Below, piece by piece: positions 47,366 through 53,712 of a stretch of DNA of 53,712 nt; within the stretch, counting starts at the first letter, position 1; every line of letters begins with the position of its first letter. The notes under the pieces were generated by a model. That model had not been told where the DNA came from. It worked only from the letters and a program-made list of their open reading frames with translations, and did no database searches. The DNA is from Mucispirillum schaedleri (GTDB lineage: Bacteria; Chrysiogenota; Deferribacteres; Deferribacterales; Mucispirillaceae), in the NCBI GenBank assembly GCA_949287985.1, contig CASEIN010000009.1, positions 1 through 53,712 on the forward strand, read 5' to 3'. A program made the translations under genes and the position numbers.

Positions 47366-48257
47366 TTTTGTATCAAGCCCTCATTTAGAAAAGTTTGCAT
47401 CGCTTATTTCTTCTACTTTTGCTTCATCTCTTTCTGCTATTAGCTCAAGGTCAGTAGATTTATCAATAGATGAAGTAAATAAATGTGATGGTGAAACACT
47501 TTTTGCAGATTACGAAAATGAAACATATGTAGTTGCAAAAGAAGATATTGGCGATTATGATGTAGGTTTATTTTTCAGAACTAGAGATATTACAAAGTTG
47601 GCTGATTTCATGCTTGCTGGTGATGGTGAAAGCAAGGACGAAATAGACGATGATACAAAAGATGCAGTGCAGGAAATGACTTCACAGCTTTTAAGTGGAT
47701 TAAATGTTCCCTTTGAAGAAGCTTTTGAAAAGAAATTTTCGTTTAAATGTGATGATATTATAAAAAACATTTCCTCAAATGCCTTTCAGTGTGTAGAATA
47801 TTTTTCTGTAGATTTAGTTGGCACACTTGATGGGGCAGAGCTTAAATTTAGATTTTTTTGTGACAGTAATTTAGAAGCAAAGCTTGGTGCAGAGGAAGAT
47901 GATAACCTGCTGACAGACGGTGGTATAGAGGCACTTTTAGGTAATGCAGGCATCTCTTTTGACCCAGAACCAGCACAAAGCAATGGGTCAGCACCAAAAA
48001 ACCTTGACTTATTGCTAGATATTGATATACCTATAAGTGTAAGGATGGGAAGTGCTAAATTATTTTTAAAAGATATTTTAGGGCTTGGGCCTGGTAATAT
48101 TGTGGAACTTGAACAAAATGCTGATGACCCAATTGAACTTGCTATTAATGATAAAGTAATTGCAAGGGGCGAAGTAGTCATTGTTGATGGTTATTTTGGC
48201 TTTAGAATTAAAGAGATTGTAAGCAAGGCTGAAAGAATTAAAAAATTAAAAGATTGA
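47346..48257 (+). CDS. fliN: Motor switch protein FliN with long N-terminal domain (FliY-like)
   Basis: A 303-residue protein. The C-terminal 85 residues are a FliN/SpoA domain (DLLLDIDIPISVRMG, LGLGPGNIVELEQNADDPIE, VIVDGYFGFRIKEI). The first 190 resemble a CheC/FliY-type module (PHLEKFASLISSTFASSL, DVGLFFRTRDITKLADFML), though the CheC active-site motif (D/S)xxxExxN is not clear. Position and domain order suggest it replaces plain FliN in the C-ring. It starts inside fliM behind GGAGCAGG. Confidence 0.88.
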   Translation: MMKEAVNFVSSPHLEKFASLISSTFASSLSAISSRSVDLSIDEVNKCDGETLFADYENETYVVAKEDIGDYDVGLFFRTRDITKLADFMLAGDGESKDEIDDDTKDAVQEMTSQLLSGLNVPFEEAFEKKFSFKCDDIIKNISSNAFQCVEYFSVDLVGTLDGAELKFRFFCDSNLEAKLGAEEDDNLLTDGGIEALLGNAGISFDPEPAQSNGSAPKNLDLLLDIDIPISVRMGSAKLFLKDILGLGPGNIVELEQNADDPIELAINDKVIARGEVVIVDGYFGFRIKEIVSKAERIKKLKD

Positions 48258-48318
48258 CATATTTAAATTTTATGAATAAAAATATAAAGGACAACTAACC
48301 TATATAATGGAGGATTAA

Positions 48319-48696
48319 ATGGGTTACGAACACTCAATTATAACAGTTGATGATTCTTCTACAATGAGAAGAATTATTAAAAACACACTTCAAAAACTTG
48401 GCTTTGAAACAATATTGGAAGCAGGTAATGGTGTAGAAGCTCTTGAAGTAATGTCAAAAAATAAGGTAGACATGATTGTTACGGACTGGAACATGCCTGA
48501 AATGGACGGGCTTACTTTTGTAAAAGCAGTTCGTGCAAAAGATGAATACAAAGATTTACCTATTTTAATGATTACAACAGAGGCAGCAAAGGAAGATATT
48601 CTTACAGCACTTCGCAGTGGTGTAAATAACTATGTTGTAAAACCTTTTACCCCTGAAACATTACAAGAAAAGGTATTTAAATTATTGGATTTATAA
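48319..48696 (+). CDS. cheY: Chemotaxis response regulator CheY
   Basis: A single-domain receiver of 125 residues that carries the signal from CheA to FliM. Acidic pocket Asp11-Asp12, phospho-acceptor Asp56 (VTDWNMPEMDG), Thr in LMITTEAAKED, and Lys in YVVKPFTPE are all present. GGAGG lies seven bases before the ATG. It is followed after one base by a CheZ-like gene and then cheA. Confidence 0.95.
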   Translation: MGYEHSIITVDDSSTMRRIIKNTLQKLGFETILEAGNGVEALEVMSKNKVDMIVTDWNMPEMDGLTFVKAVRAKDEYKDLPILMITTEAAKEDILTALRSGVNNYVVKPFTPETLQEKVFKLLDL

Positions 48697-48697
48697 A

Positions 48698-49330
48698 ATG
48701 AGCGAATTCAAAGACCTGAATGAATTATTAAGTATTGCACGCAACATTAATGAAGGCAAGTATGATGTTGTGGACGTTACTGTTGAGCCTGAAAGCGAGC
48801 TGTATGAAATAGCCCAGTATTTTAATGATTCTTTAAAAAAATTACAAACTGTATCATCAGCTATGGAGGGAGCATACAGCGACCTGCCAACCTTTGAAAA
48901 AGTGCTTAATGGCGTTATTAATGATTCTAAAAGTGCTTCAGAAGATGTTTTGGCATTTGTAGATAAGATAAACTTTAATATTGATGATATTAAAGAAAAT
49001 CTTGAGCTTGTTAGGCAGTTTATGACATCAGGGGATTACGCTCGTGCTAGTGGTATGCTTGACAGGCTGTCTGAGTGTGCTGTTCAAGGTCAGGATATTT
49101 GTTGTGATATCGTATCTTCTTTAGAGTTTAAGGAAGTTACGAAATCAAAAATAAATGAAAGTATAAAAGTGGTAAATTCTTTAGAAGAGCGTCTTGCATC
49201 TGTTTTAATAAAACTTGGTATTAAGCAGAATGTTATTGATGTTGATGTGTTAGATAAGTTTAAAGATACAAAAGAAATATTACAAGACCAAGATTTGGTT
49301 GATAAACTTCTTAAAGAATTTGGTGTATAA
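48698..49330 (+). CDS. cheZ: CheZ-like protein with altered catalytic site
   Basis: A 210-residue, almost fully helical protein directly after cheY. The C-terminal end ILQDQDLVDKLLKEFGV closely parallels the CheY-P-binding tail of E. coli CheZ (SQDQVDDLLDSLGF). The active-site helix region reads SSLEFKEVTKSKI where E. coli has AQDFQDLTGQVI. Thus Asp143 becomes Glu146 and the catalytic Gln147 becomes Ser150. The long helical hairpin is otherwise compatible. It may be an inactive or slow phosphatase, a CheY-P localiser, or use different chemistry. Position between cheY and cheA supports the family call. Confidence 0.75.
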   Translation: MSEFKDLNELLSIARNINEGKYDVVDVTVEPESELYEIAQYFNDSLKKLQTVSSAMEGAYSDLPTFEKVLNGVINDSKSASEDVLAFVDKINFNIDDIKENLELVRQFMTSGDYARASGMLDRLSECAVQGQDICCDIVSSLEFKEVTKSKINESIKVVNSLEERLASVLIKLGIKQNVIDVDVLDKFKDTKEILQDQDLVDKLLKEFGV

Positions 49331-49347
49331 GGAAAGCAGGTGGATAT

Positions 49348-51498
49348 ATGAATAATGATGATATGCAGGAATTAGTTCAAGATTTTCTTGTTGAGACTAA
49401 TGAAATAATTGAGAACTTAGACCATGACCTTGTGGAGCTTGAAAGTAATCAAAACGATTTAGAGCTTTTGAATAAGATTTTCCGTGGTGCTCACACAATG
49501 AAGGGTTCCTCCTCATTTTTAGGTTTTAATAAATTAGCTGACCTTACTCACCATGCAGAAGATATCCTTAATAAACTCCGTAAAGGTGAAATGGTTGTTA
49601 CAAGAGAAATTATGGATACTCTTTTAGAGTTTGTTGATAAAACAAAACAAATAATCAGCGATATTGAGAACGGAACAGATACAGCTGATGTAGCATCAGT
49701 TATTAATGATTTAAAATTAGCTAGTGAAGGTAAGCTTGTTGGTAAAAAACCAGCGGCAGCACCAGCTGCACAAGGGCAGGCAGCAGCTGCACAAGGGCAG
49801 GCAGCAGCTGCACCAAAGGCTGCTCCTAAGCAAGATAATAAAGTAACTCATCAGGTAACACAAGTAGAGCAGACTATTCGTGTTGATGTTAGCAGGCTTG
49901 ACTCTCTTGTTAACTTAGTTGGTGAGCTTGTTTTAAGCAGGAACAGGCTTTCTCAGATTGCTGGTGAATTAGAAAACAAGTTTGAAAATGAATATCTTGT
50001 AGAACAGCTTTTAGATGTTACAAGTGCTATTGGTATGAATACTACAGAATTACAGCTTGCTATCATGAAAACAAGAATGATTGCAATAGGTAAAGTATTT
50101 AACAAATTTCCAAGGGTTGTTCGTGATATTGCAAGAGATACAGGTAAAGAAATAGATTTGATTATTCAAGGTGAAGAAACAGAGCTTGATAAACAAGTTA
50201 TTGAATCTATTGGCGACCCACTTTTACACATGATTAGAAACTCATGTGACCATGGTGTTGAAACACCAGAAGTTCGCCTTGCAAAAGGTAAACCTAGAAT
50301 GGGAACAGTTCTATTATCAGCATACCATGAAGGTAACCATGTTGTTATTGAGATAAAAGACGATGGTGCTGGTATGGACCCAGACAAATTAAAACGTAAA
50401 GCTATGGAAAAAGGTGTTATTACATTAGATGAAGCTAACAACATGGACGATAAACAGGCATTTGGATTAATATTTAAAGCTGGTTTTTCTACTGCTGAAA
50501 AAATTACAAATATTTCAGGGCGTGGCGTTGGTATGGACGTTGTTCGCACTAATATTGAAAAATTAAATGGTATTATTACCATTGATTCTAAAATAAATGA
50601 AGGCTCAACATTCTATTTGAAACTTCCATTAACACTTGCAATTATTCAAGCGTTATTAGTTGAAGTTGCAGGTGAAACATTTGCGATACCACTTGCTTCT
50701 GTTGTGGAAACAGTTCGTATTACAAATGAAGAAATCCACTCTTTTGAAGGAAGGGAAGTATTAAAATTAAGAGATAGAGTTCTTTCACTTGTAAGGCTTG
50801 ATGAAGCATTTGCTTTAGATGAGTTAGAACAAGATGAAATATATGTAGTTGTTGTTGCATTAGCAGAAAAACAACTTGGTTTTATAGTTGATAAATTAAT
50901 TGGTCAGGAAGAGATAGTTATTAAATCACTTGGTGAATACCTTGGTGGAAACCCTGGTATTGCAGGTGCTACAATTACAGGTGATGGACGTGTAAGACTT
51001 ATTCTTGATGTATCAGGTGTTATAGAAGTAGCACAAAATATGCCTAGAAGAATAAGAAACGTTAAAAAACTTGGTAATAATAAAAGAGCTGTTCAAGCAC
51101 AGCCTAAAAAAACTAATGCAATTAAAGTTCTTATATGTGATGATTCTTCAACAGATAGAAAAATATGTAAAAAAGTATTAGAATCCCAAGACTGGATAGA
51201 AACTGTTGAAGCACCATCAGCAAAAGATGCATTAAATTTACTTGATAGAGATAAGGGTATAGATTTAATTATCAGTGATATAATGATGCCAGATATGGAC
51301 GGTTTTAGGCTTTCAAGAAGCATTAGAGAAAAAGGCTATGAAGTTCCTATAATTGCAGTATCAGCAAGAATGGAACCATCTGATAGAAAAAAAATGAGTG
51401 CTTCTGGTATTAATGCTTTTGTTCAAAAGCCAATTAACCAGCAGCTGTTACTGGATAAGATTGATGAGCTTATCTCTCAACAAAATAATAACGGTTAG
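49348..51498 (+). CDS. cheA: Chemotaxis histidine kinase CheA with C-terminal receiver domain
   Basis: A 716-residue hybrid kinase that phosphorylates CheY and CheB. The HPt domain (1-110) has His49 in RGAHTMKGSS. An Ala/Gln/Pro linker at about 135-165 takes the place of a clear CheY-binding P2 domain. The P3 dimerisation segment (LDSLVNLVGELVLSRNRL), the ATPase domain with HMIRNSCDHGVE, DDGAGMD and ISGRGVGMDVV, and a CheW-like domain near 440-580 follow. Residues about 590-714 are a receiver (ICDDSSTD, phospho-Asp near 644 in ISDIMMPDMDG). The fused receiver could act as a phosphate sink. The next gene starts 35 bases before its stop. Confidence 0.96.
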   Translation: MNNDDMQELVQDFLVETNEIIENLDHDLVELESNQNDLELLNKIFRGAHTMKGSSSFLGFNKLADLTHHAEDILNKLRKGEMVVTREIMDTLLEFVDKTKQIISDIENGTDTADVASVINDLKLASEGKLVGKKPAAAPAAQGQAAAAQGQAAAAPKAAPKQDNKVTHQVTQVEQTIRVDVSRLDSLVNLVGELVLSRNRLSQIAGELENKFENEYLVEQLLDVTSAIGMNTTELQLAIMKTRMIAIGKVFNKFPRVVRDIARDTGKEIDLIIQGEETELDKQVIESIGDPLLHMIRNSCDHGVETPEVRLAKGKPRMGTVLLSAYHEGNHVVIEIKDDGAGMDPDKLKRKAMEKGVITLDEANNMDDKQAFGLIFKAGFSTAEKITNISGRGVGMDVVRTNIEKLNGIITIDSKINEGSTFYLKLPLTLAIIQALLVEVAGETFAIPLASVVETVRITNEEIHSFEGREVLKLRDRVLSLVRLDEAFALDELEQDEIYVVVVALAEKQLGFIVDKLIGQEEIVIKSLGEYLGGNPGIAGATITGDGRVRLILDVSGVIEVAQNMPRRIRNVKKLGNNKRAVQAQPKKTNAIKVLICDDSSTDRKICKKVLESQDWIETVEAPSAKDALNLLDRDKGIDLIISDIMMPDMDGFRLSRSIREKGYEVPIIAVSARMEPSDRKKMSASGINAFVQKPINQQLLLDKIDELISQQNNNG
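49764..49813 (+). repeat. 21-bp tandem repeat in the cheA linker
   Basis: Two perfect 21-bp units (49764-49784 and 49785-49805) plus an eight-base partial copy encode two AAQGQAA blocks. The frame is kept whatever the copy number, so length may vary between strains. Confidence 0.9.
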
Positions 51499-51802
51499 TT
51501 TGATAACGTTTATATTTTTGATAATATTAGTTCAGGTTGCTGCAGCAAGGGTATATGTTTATGAAGTAACCACTGCAGCAACGCGTTTTCAAACAGCATC
51601 TAAATTGCCACCAGATGCGTTTTTATATTATAATGGTGGTTATGATGTTATATATGACCTTAAAGTATTAGCTACGTATCCTGATGAAAAAATGGCTCAG
51701 GCCTTAAAGGATTATAACCTTGAGAAAAATAATAGTAACCCTCTTATTCACAACCCTGTTCCTCGCAATATCCCCAAAAAACCATATTATTGGTGGAGAT
51801 AG
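51464..51802 (+). CDS. Unassigned small secreted protein, 112 residues
   Basis: Not recognised. ATG 51464 lies inside the end of cheA. The N-terminus is a signal peptide or anchor (LNKIITVSLITFIFLIILVQ, then VAAA). The mature part starts RVYVYEVTTAATRFQTAS and ends NIPKKPYYWWR. Its last 83 bases also encode the signal peptide of the next protein in another frame. It should act outside the cytoplasm. A link to the motility operon is by position only. Confidence 0.65.
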   Translation: MSLSLNKIITVSLITFIFLIILVQVAAARVYVYEVTTAATRFQTASKLPPDAFLYYNGGYDVIYDLKVLATYPDEKMAQALKDYNLEKNNSNPLIHNPVPRNIPKKPYYWWR

Positions 51803-52532
51803 TCTTTTTGCAAATACATATGAAGAATTAAATATGTATGAGGTTCGCATTGAAAATAACATATCAAAAGTAATAACTACAATGACAGTAATGGCTCAAG
51901 ATGAGCAGCAGGCAAGAGAGAATGTATCATTAAACGGCTGGAGTGTTATTGGTGTTAAGCTTTTAAAAGAACGTGTAAAAGAAACATATAATCTTTCTTC
52001 AGATTCTGTGGCAACTACAATACCAAATAAAATTGATTTAGAAGGTGCAATTAATATACCTGCAGCAGAAAATAAAGCACAAGCACAAAAAAAAGAAACC
52101 CCTAAAAGTAATGAAAATATAGTATCAAAAGAAAGTGGCAATAAAAATGTGGCTGATAATTTGGAACTACTGCCAACTTCAAATGAATTAGAGTTAATAT
52201 TAACAATACATTTTAATCTTGGAAATGTATCTCCAGTATTTAATGATAATGTATCACGTATTTTTGAAAAACTGCCAAAAGACAGGGATTATGTTTTGTT
52301 TGGTAATGCAGATGAAGTTCGTGTGGGCAAGCATGCTACATATGGCAGCAATTACGAACTTTCTTACTTACGAGCAGAGCATATTAAAAAACTTCTAATT
52401 GAAAAAGGATATAATGCCGATAAAATAAGAACAGTGGGGTTAGGGACACGTTATCCACTGGAAAAAAACGGTAAAAAAGGCAGTTTCAAAAATAGAAGAG
52501 TAGAGATATATGGATTCAGAACGCAAAGCTAG
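51720..52532 (+). CDS. OmpA-family peptidoglycan-binding protein
   Basis: A 270-residue exported protein. I choose TTG 51720, because AAAGGA lies five bases upstream and it gives a signal peptide (MRKIIVTLLFTTLFLA); the first ATG, at 51837, would remove it. Residues about 40-85 form a small domain (MYEVRIENNISKVITTM, then ARENVSLNGWSVIGVK) whose layout recalls GspF/PilC N-terminal segments. A charged linker spans 90-155. Residues 158-268 are an OmpA C-terminal domain (LTIHFNLGNVSP, ELSYLRAEHIKKLLIEKGY, KNRRVEIYGF). It could anchor a motor or envelope structure to peptidoglycan. Confidence 0.75.
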   Translation: MRKIIVTLLFTTLFLAISPKNHIIGGDSLFANTYEELNMYEVRIENNISKVITTMTVMAQDEQQARENVSLNGWSVIGVKLLKERVKETYNLSSDSVATTIPNKIDLEGAINIPAAENKAQAQKKETPKSNENIVSKESGNKNVADNLELLPTSNELELILTIHFNLGNVSPVFNDNVSRIFEKLPKDRDYVLFGNADEVRVGKHATYGSNYELSYLRAEHIKKLLIEKGYNADKIRTVGLGTRYPLEKNGKKGSFKNRRVEIYGFRTQS

Positions 52533-53484
52533 ATACGAACAGCTGTATAATATTAAACTTACAGAATTTTATAATTTTGTAAGTGAAGTTATGGGCGATT
52601 TTAATTATTCAATTCATAGAACAGTAAAAGACATTGAAAATAAAAGACGTATTGAGATTTGGGCATATCAAAGCAGGGAAGACCAGTCAGCAGTAGTTTG
52701 GATAGAAGTTGTGAAACCGGGGGAAGTTTTAGACCCGTATATTACAACAGACGTATTACGAACAATGAATGATGAAAATGTAACACGTCTTTTCTTTTTT
52801 ACAAATGGTCAAATGGGACCTGAAGAAAAAGAGGTTTTAGAAGGTTCAAATCACTTTGTTTTTGGAACAGATGAAATAGTAGAAACTTTAATAGCCATAG
52901 ATATGAAACGGTCTATTAAAGTAGTTCGTAAACGTAAAAAAGTTCAAGTTCCATCAGCTATGGTTTTAATAAAAAATTTCTTAAAAGCAAATAGAGTAAC
53001 AAGAAGGGAAATAAAACTAAAAACCAGTGCAGTGCCTGAGCTTGCTGGTCAATATTATAAATTAATTAGGCGTGTTTTAAATGAAATTGATAAGATACCT
53101 GATATAAATGACATTCCAACACAGTCTAGGGAAAGGCTTAAAAAAATACAGTATGATTTGCTGCCAGAGCTGTTAAAGACACCATACTATACTTTTACAT
53201 ATCAATTTGCATATTTAAGAAATGCATTATTTTCGTTAATTGAATATACAATAGTATACATTGGTAATGTAATTGAGTATGAATCAGAAGATGACTTAAA
53301 GAAAAACAGAGAAGTTATTGAAGAAATCATGAGTAAGCTTGACAGTGTAGATGACCAGATAGCAAATTATAAGTCAGATTTAATGTTTTCTTCAGAAAAG
53401 ATTGCATTAAAATTAATAATGTATGCTGGGTTATTTAGTGTTATTGCACTTTTTATATTAATTGTCCTAAAATTTACAAGATAA
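52510..53484 (+). CDS. Unassigned protein with nuclease-fold-like N-terminus and C-terminal membrane anchor
   Basis: A 324-residue protein starting 23 bases before the OmpA-family stop. Residues about 25-130 have the strand order of restriction-endonuclease-like domains (RRIEIWAYQ, SAVVWIEVVKPGE, VTRLFFFTNG). The catalytic (E/Q)xK appears displaced as EVVK, so cleavage activity is doubtful. Residues 135-295 are helical with paired basic and acidic stretches. A single helix at about 300-321 anchors the C-terminus, leaving the bulk in the cytoplasm. Function unknown. It is the last well-supported gene of the motility block. Confidence 0.65.
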   Translation: MDSERKARYEQLYNIKLTEFYNFVSEVMGDFNYSIHRTVKDIENKRRIEIWAYQSREDQSAVVWIEVVKPGEVLDPYITTDVLRTMNDENVTRLFFFTNGQMGPEEKEVLEGSNHFVFGTDEIVETLIAIDMKRSIKVVRKRKKVQVPSAMVLIKNFLKANRVTRREIKLKTSAVPELAGQYYKLIRRVLNEIDKIPDINDIPTQSRERLKKIQYDLLPELLKTPYYTFTYQFAYLRNALFSLIEYTIVYIGNVIEYESEDDLKKNREVIEEIMSKLDSVDDQIANYKSDLMFSSEKIALKLIMYAGLFSVIALFILIVLKFTR

Positions 53485-53613
53485 ATGGAAAACAAGCAGA
53501 TATCCACTCTGCAATGTATAGTCATACTGGCAGAAAATGTATGGAATAGTGCAGCATATAAATGGCTAAGGATGGTAAATTCTAAAAACGATTGCGAAAA
53601 AAGTAGTAAATAA
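53485..53613 (+). CDS. Possible 42-residue open frame
   Basis: An ATG follows the upstream stop without a gap (TAAATG) and opens 42 codons in the same frame, starting MENKQISTLQCIVILAENVW. There is no ribosome site and no homology I recognise. It may be translated by re-initiation or be the remains of a longer C-terminus. Confidence 0.2.
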   Translation: MENKQISTLQCIVILAENVWNSAAYKWLRMVNSKNDCEKSSK

Positions 53614-53616
53614 AAA

Positions 53617-53689
53617 AGTGGTTGTTAACTCTCTTAAAATAAAATAATATTTTTTAGCTAAAAAAATAAATAAGGAGAGAACAACCACT
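53617..53689 (+). promoter_or_regulatory. Long hairpin covering the ribosome binding site of the last gene
   Basis: Perfect 10-bp arms AGTGGTTGTT (53617-53626) and AACAACCACT (53680-53689). After a two-base bulge, seven more pairs (53629-53635 with 53673-53679, one of them G-T) continue the stem and cover AAGGAG. It is either a translation-control structure or the terminal repeat of an inserted element that begins here. Confidence 0.5.
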
Positions 53690-53690
53690 A

Positions 53691-53712
53691 ATGGATATTA
53701 CACTAAAACCGA
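53691..53712 (+). CDS. Start of a gene cut by the window edge
   Basis: ATG at 53691 with AAGGAGAG 11 bases upstream; only seven codons (MDITLKP) are visible. No function can be assigned. A transposase is one possibility, given the inverted repeat before it. Confidence 0.5.

Noticed and set aside
47786-48181. 131-codon Ser-rich open frame antisense to fliN
   Set aside because: It is a shadow of acidic and Leu/Gly codons in fliN; there is no ribosome site or known family.
51398-51463. Longer start for the 112-residue gene inside cheA
   Set aside because: It adds 22 residues encoded by the cheA receiver in another frame and buries the signal peptide; ATG 51464 gives a proper export signal.

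Overview
This is a strongly AT-rich bacterial chromosome segment with dense, mostly co-directional gene blocks. The gene complement is that of a motile, Gram-negative-type bacterium: Sec and lipoprotein signals, an OmpA-family protein, phosphatidylserine/phosphatidylethanolamine synthesis, a SdhCDAB complex, and a FlhF/FlhG/FliA/CheB/FliM/FliN/CheY/CheZ/CheA cluster. I suspect a member of the Deferribacterota such as a gut Mucispirillum. That is inference from gene content and base composition; the window has no rRNA or other decisive marker.

Layout. (1) 60-776: an orphan GIY-YIG-like/DUF4357 protein. (2) 940-4190, minus: sdhC-sdhD-sdhA-sdhB with a near-consensus promoter and a terminator. 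(3) 4695-11133, minus: psd-pssA-leuA, then recA-recX-rplI-dnaB, which links phospholipid and leucine synthesis to recombination and replication genes. (4) 11286-13916, plus: an accessory pocket with a decayed allE ((S)-ureidoglycine aminohydrolase) and a two-gene type II restriction-modification system. (5) 14058-19042, minus: ilvD-ilvB-ilvH-ilvC, the shared branched-chain amino acid pathway. (6) 19235-21169, plus: a chemoreceptor. (7) 21489-22784, minus: a purine permease. (8) 22910-26946, plus: a secreted M1-like metallopeptidase followed by a ChaN-PDZ protein that appears to carry a catalytically empty copy of the same M1-associated module. (9) 26983-29080, plus: an arsenic-type cluster of arsR, a permease interrupted by one amber codon, a small thioredoxin-like protein and arsC. 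(10) 29244-32912, minus: htpX, then fmt with a 5'-nucleotidase lipoprotein. (11) 33029-35149, plus: pta, a TauE/SafE permease and a DUF1634 partner. (12) 35217-39733: PilZ-like, ankyrin lipoprotein and three unassigned genes. (13) 39829-41593, plus: modD and rarD. (14) 41747-53484, plus: a long motility and chemotaxis block, flhF-flhG-(small membrane protein)-fliA-cheB-fliM-fliN-cheY-cheZ-like-cheA, ending in three overlapping unassigned genes. The window closes at the start of another gene behind a hairpin that covers its ribosome binding site.

The items I would look at first are these: the M1-like/ChaN-PDZ gene pair; the three overlapping genes after cheA (secreted small protein, OmpA-type protein, tail-anchored nuclease-fold-like protein); a CheZ that keeps its CheY-binding tail but lacks the catalytic glutamine; a phosphatidylserine decarboxylase with Ser-Ser instead of Gly-Ser at its self-cleavage site; and the two broken genes (allE and the ars permease). 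All functional statements rest on motif recognition by eye; no database search was run.
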